Positions 57,354-64,000 of a stretch of 64,000 nucleotides of DNA are shown one piece after another; within the stretch, counting starts at the first letter, position 1, and every line of letters starts with the position of its first letter. Both the position numbers and the translations under genes were made by a program. Under the pieces are notes generated by a model, which was not told the origin of the DNA, searched no databases, and saw only the letters and a list, made by a program, of their open reading frames with translations. Source of the stretch: Nageia nagi (lineage: Eukaryota > Pinophyta); the NCBI GenBank assembly GCA_050084985.1, contig JBITNC010000001.1, positions 177,320,001 to 177,384,000 of the forward strand, in the 5' to 3' direction.

Positions 57354-57850
57354 ATTCATATATACATCGTCTGCTAACACACGGCTAATCAGTGTTTGTG
57401 TTTGTAGAACAATTTGCTTTTTTCTCCTTTCTCGACCTCGACTGAGACTTACAAAACTACCCTGGATAGTGCCACAATCCGCTCTGCGTACAACGATGTG
57501 TTGAACTACTTCTACAAGTCTACGCGTCAAGTATCCAGCATCTGCTGTTCGCACGACAGTATCCACAACTCCTTTACGAGCGCCATAACAGGAAATAATA
57601 TATTCTGTTAAAGAGAGTCCTTCGCGAAAATTTCTTTGAATGGGTAAATCAATTATTTTACCTTGAGGATCTGACACTAATCCTCTCATACCTACTAATT
57701 GGTGAACCTGAGATGTACTTCCTCTGGATCCTGAGAAGGACATCATATGTACAGGATTGAAAGGGTCAGTCCTCCTCAAATTTGGATTCATTTCTTGTCT
57801 CAAATATTCACTGGTAGCATGCCATATTTCGATCAATTGACGTAGTTTTT
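57354..57850 (-). pseudogene. rpoC2: Nuclear copy of a chloroplast rpoC2 fragment (NUPT)
   Basis: The minus strand is open for about 165 codons and reads [120 protein letters not shown]. This is the conserved beta-double-prime subunit of plastid RNA polymerase, about residues 100-270. It is only 497 bp, far short of the >1000-residue protein, so it is a DNA transfer and not a gene. The uninterrupted frame and perfect flanking repeats suggest a recent event. [15 protein letters not shown] after the conserved part differs from angiosperm sequences I recall and would fit a gymnosperm. Confidence 0.9.
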
Positions 57851-57938
57851 CCACACCAATGTCACCCATTGGTTGGATTTAGCATATTCATATGATGTGG
57901 GTGGGAGGGGGGAGGGAGTTTTGAACTTGGGACCTCCC
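57851..57938. repeat. 88-bp direct repeat, right copy
   Basis: Identical to 57266-57353. It abuts the plastid insert on its right side. Confidence 0.95.
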
Positions 57939-57960
57939 CTTTTCAACTTGAGAGTTTTAT

Positions 57961-59880
57961 CTTCCCACTCCTCTCCAACTCCCTTCACTTCATTGCATTA
58001 TGTGTGTGTTTGTATATATATATATATATATAATGATTATAATCTTGATTATTCATTTAAAATAAATCAACTAAATAATTTAAAATAATATATAATTATT
58101 TTTACATTTATTTTATAGTTAAATCAAATTCATTTAATTAAAAATATTCTTATTATAATATGTTATTCTATTTTCAAAAATGAAAACATAGATTTAAAAT
58201 TCATATAAAATATCCATTTAAAACATACTATTTATACCTATTTAATTATTCCTTAGGATAGGGTGGTTTCCAAGGTAGGCTAGGGTTCAAGACCACCCAA
58301 CATCATGCATCCAACCCTAGAATTAAATAAATACAAAATTAAATAAAAATCATAAAGGGTATTTTTCATCTAATGGTTAATAAATGGAACAAGGATTAAT
58401 CTAAAACCTTGTAAATAACCTTAAGAGGTTTTCTAGGGGAATGCATATGGTATTTTAAATAATACATAAGAAACTAGTATTGATATAACCTCTTATATAA
58501 AAAAAACTATTTTCGAAAATTATTATGTTATCAATAATATACATTATAAACTATTTGGCTGTTGATAATATAAAAATTTAAAAACCAATTTATATTGGTA
58601 TATTATTAAATTTATATTTATAATAATTAATAGAGTCGGCTATTAATGACAGACATGCAAACGGAGTGACATTTTAACTCCCAACCTTCCACCCCCTTGG
58701 CTGCCATTGTAGTTACACCTCTCGATGTAATTATTTTTGTTCCTCTTCTTATATAATTTACACAAAATAGAAAATACAATATTTGAAACTCCAAACTAGA
58801 AAGAGCCAACCTTGTTCTTTCTCGCAATCGAATTAGTTTATTACTCTTGCTCTATTTCAACAACGTTTTCTTGCTTAAAATTGATGAACCTAAAGCTCAA
58901 CCCTAAGCTCTTATTTATATATTTCCAATTGAGAATTCAGGATTTAATTTAATTTACACTTTTTAATTAAAGATAATTTAGACTCAAGGTCAAAATCCTA
59001 TTATAGGAATAACACTCTTTGATAATTCCAAGGTTAGCATTATCATAATAGTTAATTTCAAAGTTATTCATGCATGGAAAGTTAACAACACACTTAACTC
59101 CACACAACTTAAAAATAAGCAATGAAATCAAGTTCAACATTTAGTATTTCGTGATATTTAAAAACCTAAGACATCCCATTCGAGCACATTCATTCCTCCT
59201 CATCAATAACCTCAATCTTGAATAAATTCTCAATTTTCATAGTGAAACCATTGATGAGAAGAATGAGCATGCCTAAACTTTCTCTCAATCAATTCTAATT
59301 AAAATAATATAAAACCTAAAATATTGATAATAAAATTTTGATATCTTTTTTACCTATTTCTATTTTTTTTACTTGATCCTTCTATATATATCCTAAATAT
59401 CAAATCCTCTTACTAACAAAATTCTTTGATAAACCTATCTATAACTCTCATTTTCAAAGGACTATGATTAATATTTTTTAACTTTTTATGATGTGACAAT
59501 TCTATAAACTTCTTAGGATAGATGAAAGCTATCAATACATGATAATTAATTTCTACATTTTTTTTGCATTTATGATTAATAATTTCTAGCCTTTTGTACC
59601 TTGACAACATAGCGTGATGATTCTATAAACTTCATATAGATTTTTGGGATGTGTGAATCCCACTTACTATTTCTCGACTATGATATTTGAGGTAGGCAAA
59701 AAGAAGTTTACCGGTTGGCTTGTAAGAGTATACGTAAAGGCTTATTTAGCATAGGATAAAACCCACTCCAGATAGGAATTTATTCGTAACACCTCACCAA
59801 ACTCTGAAAGTTACAAGGACTAGTGTCCGCCGGGTCCACTCCATATTATCATTGGCTTCTCCACTCAAAATCTTTGGGCA
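57961..59880. other. AT-rich intergenic DNA, no gene
   Basis: No recognisable coding sequence. A (TA)n run lies at about 58013-58032. The short stem GGGTGGT...ACCACCC near 58265-58305 with GGTTCAAGACC was considered as a tRNA relic and not accepted. Confidence 0.6.
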
Positions 59881-60215
59881 TAATGAATTCCAAATACCAA
59901 AACGCCGCCGACATTAAGCTCACCACTCCCCACCTTCCCCCAAACTCACGTCACAAGAATAAAATACCCATCCTTTACTTTATTCGTCATGGACCATCTA
60001 CTTTAAATCATATATAATTGACCTTCCTTTAACCTCCTTTGTACACCTAAATTTCATCATTATTAACAACCACCAGAAACATGTCAGGGTTCAAGTCAAC
60101 CATCTCCTAGTACAAATTAATAAAAAATACATGTCTACGTACCATAGCGTATATGAAGACGGGCACCAGGCTCCAAATACCTTCCATAATATATATCAAC
60201 TGCTGAGCTCCAAAC

Positions 60216-60225
60216 TATATAAAAT
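60216..60225 (+). promoter_or_regulatory. TATA box of the host gene
   Basis: TATATAAAAT lies at the left edge of a GC- and CpG-richer island (about 60230-60800) and about 405 bases before the likely start codon. Expected transcription start is about 60245-60255. The change of base composition is the clearest sign of a real host promoter in the window. Confidence 0.55.
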
Positions 60226-60272
60226 AGGGAGTAAGAAAGTGGCCTCTCAACTTCGACTTTGGAATTGTCGCG

Positions 60273-60357
60273 ATGTCGGTGCAGGCGGGGACGCGGATTC
60301 TCTGGAGCCGAAAGTGCAAGGAGAGATGTCAAGATATTAGGAAATGGATTAGCCTTT
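60273..60357 (+). CDS. Possible upstream ORF in the 5' leader
   Basis: ATG at 60273 opens MSVQAGTRILWSRKCKERC and closes near 60357 (about 28 codons). If the TATA box above is used, this is the first ATG of the leader and could reduce translation of the main ORF. Nothing else supports it. It could also lie in an unrecognised leader exon. Confidence 0.25.
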
Positions 60358-60630
60358 AAACCCTGGTGGTGGTGGTGATGGCATGGTTTCGAGTTCGAAC
60401 CCCGGCTTAGTCATCACGTCAAATTCCCAAAGCGTCGCGGTTACGGAGACCAAAATCCCGAGGATTTTTGCGTTATGGTTAATCTTGCATGAATTTCTCC
60501 ACGAAGATGTTAGACTACGAAAGGTTTGGAAAATTGCTGAAGTTTGCTGCGAGTCATGATGCTTTGTGGAGATTATTTACGTTTTTGCTGAGGAGTAGTA
60601 GTAGAAGTAGGTGAGGTGAATTTTTTAGGC

Positions 60631-60795
60631 ATGGCGGAAGGAGAAGGGGAAGTTTGTGTTGAGAAGGAAAGGGGGAATGGAGATCTCGGTTGGATTTATG
60701 TACGAGAGAGGAGTTCTAAGTGGAAGCGACGGTATCTCACGATCTTGGACGGAAATTTGCAGTTTTTCTCGTCTGATCGAAAAAATCGTGTAAAG
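60631..60795 (+). CDS. First exon of a PH-domain-like host gene
   Basis: ATG 60631 (MAEGEGEVCVEKERGN) is the first Met of this frame; upstream starts would be non-ATG. GDLGWIYVRERSSKWKRRYL, TILDGNLQFFSSDRKNRVK follows, the beginning of a pleckstrin-homology domain (GWlyv......WKrRyfvL.g..L.yy.sd.k). The exon ends AAAG at 60795 against a good donor GTGAGC (60796). 55 residues are encoded; the rest of the domain and the protein must lie beyond the window. PH domains bind phosphoinositides or protein partners at membranes. Which plant PH protein this is cannot be said. Confidence 0.6.
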
Positions 60796-63700
60796 GTGAG
60801 CTCTTGGAGAGCTTGAAAATGTCGTAATTTAGGTGAAATATTGTTCGATTTAGTAATGTTTCAGCCGGTAGATGAGTTTTCAGGAGATTAGAAGAAAATT
60901 TTCATTAATATCTTTTCAACTTTGCTTTTGAGTTTTGTAACCAATTTGTGGTAGGAGATTTTAGTTATTTTTCCCTTAAAGAGTTTTTCAATTAATTATT
61001 GTGAATTAGCAGCGAAGATTTTGCATTATTTTATTATTTTGTGCCAAATTTTACAAAAACGTGGACACAAAATATGGTAAAAATTGGTATGGGAAGCTAT
61101 CACAGTGCATTCAGTCTGAGTTTGGTTATCATGGGCAGGGGCGTTGAAAGTACTTAGGGGGACATTAATTCGTTGTTGTCATGGATTTTGGATTGGCATT
61201 ACATATGTGCACAGATTGAATGAAAAGACATTAACTCTGTATTGCCTTGGATTTTGGAGTGCGTAGTACATTTCAATTTTGTTTATTGATTAGGCTGTTT
61301 GTAGAAGCACTGTCAAAGATCACGGTTTACCATGCCATTTCATTTTGCTTTTCGGTGATGCCCTTTTGGGTGTCTCATTCTATCGCATTTAGTACTGCAC
61401 CAACGACAGATCTTCTAGTAAATCTCCTAATCAAACAACTGTTTTTTTATTTCCTTAATATAGAAGAAAGATAACAACATTGCTATCGCATAAGGCTAGT
61501 GCCAGATTAGACGATAATAATCTGTGATAGATTGTTATGAACAAAAACCAAAGTAGTTTCAATCGTGGATTTGTTACATAAATAAATAATTTTAGGAAGT
61601 GAAAGAATTGGATCTTGTGTTACATCAAGGGATACAACAAATACATCATCTAAGCAACACATTTACAAATAAAATCTTCGTCGGTGTGGACAAGAATCAC
61701 TATCTGATACGAAGAGAAGCATTTTTGACTGTAACAAGCATAGAAATGTCTAGATTAGGAGGCCTTGACTCTCCTAAGTTGAGAGGGGAATTCTCCTTAT
61801 GAAAAGATTGTCTTATGTCTTGTCTTTCATAGGAAATTAATTGTGGACAACCATGTATGTTCATCCCAGTATCTCTTAAAAGGGGACCTCACCATGACAA
61901 CATGTTGATCTTGAACAATGCTGCATTTCCTCTTGGGAGTATATGCGAGTCATAATTTCATATTTATAGACTCAGGAATAATCTAGGTAGCAACTTAATC
62001 AGATTGTTGTATTTAATGAGTGATAATAAGTATAAATATAACCATAGTAGTTAAACTTGGACTTGGTAAATTTTCAGATTTAAAAAAACTCAACAAAGAC
62101 TTTACAAATAAAAAGGTATTTGAAATAAATCTTTTTCCAAAAGACTTGTGGCATGGGCAGGAGGTCAGGAAAAACCGGTGTTACATGGAGTTTTTGGGAT
62201 GGGTTTCCAGGATGGGAGGGGACGTAAGGCTGATTTTAGGAAATTCGTCCGGATGGCAAGTGTAAAAAAAAAAAGATTGTCTTCTCAAATATAAAATAAC
62301 ACACTGTGACAATGATACAAATAAACTATTAACGCAGCAATCATAAACCAAAGAACCATATAACAGCAACAGTCATAATAACTATGTAACAGCAGAAATC
62401 ATGGTCCATAACAGCAGCAATCATTTATAATTATAACATTATAAGTGTCTTCAATCCACTTAAACCATAGGTCCATAACAGTACTGTGTAATAACAGAAA
62501 AAATAATCCATAACAACAGTACTGAGTAAGTTTATGAACCATATCAGCAGTAAGTTAATAAACCACAGTAACAGCAAGAATAACTAATAGTAAAACTAAA
62601 CACTTAATACTGTCTTCAGACCACTGCATCATGTGGAAACTCAAACTGGAACTAGAAGTTACTGCCTCCATCATCAGATGCTGAATTATCATGATGTTCA
62701 CTGCCATCAAAATGAAGATTTGGATCATCATGTTTACTTTACTTTTAGGGTTAAAAACTTAAAAGGGGGTGGAGGAGCCTTGGTGGGTCCCAACACTCCT
62801 TTTATTTTTCATTTTTTTAAGTGTTTGTTTTATTTTATTGAGCTTAGTCTGCACCTTTTTCGCCTGGGATGGCCAGGTGTCCCAGGCCTTCTCACACAAT
62901 TTATTGCAATTTTCGAAAATTTAGGACAGGGCCAAAATGTCCTCAATGGAGTTTCTAGTACTTTGCCATGATGGGTATTGGTGTTTTAGTGGGAAAGGGG
63001 TCCCTATGTAATACTGGGAAAAACTCAATCAACTTCACAAAATTGTACTCCAAATGAGAGTACTTATTTTACGCAACTTAGCAAATGACACACAGAATTA
63101 GTAATGAAGAAACATAGACTCATTCAATATCAAGAATGGACAATAATGAATAAGAACTGAACAAACGGTTTTATTTATAAGAAAGCTATATACACTAGAT
63201 ATTTTAGAAAACATTGAATGGTATTGTTGTTTATGTTTTGCAATAAGTAAACTTATCTTAAAAATAATGCACTCTGAAAAAAATGAAAGAATATGGTGAG
63301 AGATGAAGTTATTAATTTTCCTGTGGTTGTTAACTGTTGATGCCACATGAATCAGAGATATCAGCCATTTTCACTGCATGAGCTTTATGAGGGCATAACA
63401 TTGCCATTTTAGCTTGAAATATTGTGATCCAAAAGGCTTTGGAGGGTAGAGAATTAGATCTATGCAATACCAGTTTCAAAATATTTATTTAGTAGGATAA
63501 AGAGTTAAAATCCTACTAGGGTCCCAGAGTGGAGGAATTGTAGTTATCCAGTCTTGTAATATCATATTGTATATAGAAAACCCATCATATTATATTATTT
63601 ATGGGGGCTAGGCAATAGCCAAATAGGGTAGATATACATTGGATTGTTCAAATGTGTTAAACAGGTAACGTGTGGTGATGGTTGTTATCCTACCCACAAG

Positions 63701-64000
63701 CAAAGTTGCCCTTGATTGTCACAGTATTCACACATATATGTCAGCAAGGAGTTACACAGTCATTCAATTTCCATGAATCAATGATGTAAGGGATTCTGCT
63801 TCCGAAATTGCTTCATCAAAATTTTCCATGAATCAATGATGTAAGGGATTCTGCTTCAGAAATTGCTTCATCAAAATTTTCCAAGTGTTGAGTATCATTC
63901 GTAGCATCATATAATCAATCATTCTTATGATCAACTGCTTCAGTAAATGTGTGCTCCTCAAGTCCTCTGTCTAAGCAGTGGGCTTCCCCTAACTAATACG
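60796..64000 (+). other. Probable first intron of the PH-like gene; no coding sequence seen
   Basis: From the donor at 60796 to the window end no continuation of the PH domain (the conserved C-terminal helix with Trp) was recognised, so the intron exceeds 3.2 kb, as is common in gymnosperms. It holds an AACAGCA/CAATCAT-rich low-complexity part (62330-62590), a CCTGGGA...TCCCAGG hairpin (about 62863-62886) and a 55-bp duplication (63771-63880). Confidence 0.45.
63771..63880. repeat. 55-bp tandem duplication
   Basis: Two adjacent copies of a 55-bp unit starting CCATGAATCAATGATGTAAG and ending TCATCAAAATTTT, with a single C/A difference (TTCCGAAA against TTCAGAAA). Very recent duplication. Confidence 0.9.

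Larger units (their letters stand above)
57217..57960 (-). mobile_element. Second SINE-like unit, opposite strand, containing the plastid insert
   Basis: On the minus strand GGGAGGTCCCAAGTTCAAAA then CTCCC gives a B-box-like sequence (57315-57353 and again 57900-57938), followed by a body ending GGAAGAGAACCCCTC and (AT)n. It is interrupted by the rpoC2 piece, which is flanked by an 88-bp duplication of SINE sequence. Confidence 0.4.

Noticed and set aside
57303-57869. A functional 188-codon gene at the rpoC2 fragment
   Set aside because: Its first and last codons lie in the flanking 88-bp repeats. The central part is only a fragment of a much larger plastid protein.
58260-58310. tRNA-like stem with GGTTCAAGACC
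   Set aside because: No acceptor stem, anticodon arm or A box with correct spacing could be drawn.
62157-62270. Coding-looking stretch ending in a poly(A) run, possible processed retrocopy
   Set aside because: Only about 38 codons, no recognisable family and no flanking duplication seen.

Overview
The window is repeat-dominated, AT-rich nuclear DNA of a plant, probably a seed plant with a very large genome. A gymnosperm/conifer is my best guess. Four observations point to a plant: LTR retrotransposons with initiator-tRNA-Met primer sites, genes with a Plant Mobile Domain (PMD), a nuclear copy of part of the chloroplast rpoC2 gene, and one GC-richer island that looks like a host promoter plus first exon. 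Almost everything else is nested, decayed transposons. No rRNA or tRNA gene and no CRISPR array is visible.

Layout. 1-11.6 kb: a Ty3/Gypsy element on the minus strand (called G1 here), broken by a complete but dead Ty1/Copia element on the same strand (CopA-minus, 2976-10349). 11.6-16.7 kb: an antisense PMD pseudogene, a solo CopA LTR inside it (12820-13285), and a plus-strand polypurine tract with an LTR start (about 15935-15950). This looks like the remains of a third PMD-carrying element (E3). 16.7-24.86 kb: AT-rich DNA without a gene, with a diverged long-period repeat and a pair of hairpins. 24857-31055: E1, a well-preserved LTR element with perfect 5-bp target duplications, gag only, and a truncated antisense PMD gene. 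31-33.2 kb: repeats and the C-terminal tail of a non-LTR (LINE) reverse transcriptase. 33235-39280: a second Copia family (CopB) on the minus strand, inserted in that LINE. 39615-55334: a plus-strand CopA copy whose protease region is split exactly by E2 (44106-51703, perfect AAGAA duplication). E2 is a second member of the E1 family, on the minus strand, carrying a longer PMD gene antisense to its own gag. 55.3-60 kb: AT-rich DNA, two SINE-like units and a 497-bp plastid rpoC2 insert between identical 88-bp direct repeats. 60.2-60.8 kb: TATA box, GC-rich leader and a first exon starting a PH-domain-like protein. The remaining 3.2 kb is probably its first intron.

The most distinctive system is the E1/E2/E3 family. 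It consists of non-autonomous Gypsy-type elements that (i) have no visible protease, reverse transcriptase or integrase, (ii) carry a primer site matching the 3' end of plant tRNA-Trp rather than tRNA-iMet, (iii) carry a PMD gene in antisense between gag and the 3' LTR, (iv) share an internal tandem-repeat block, and (v) are sprinkled with about 16-20-bp interrupted palindromes of two types (GGACCGCCCACGGTCC-like and GGAGCRYCRRTGCTCC-like) in both LTR and interior. Family membership and domain names come from motif reading only; no database search was run.
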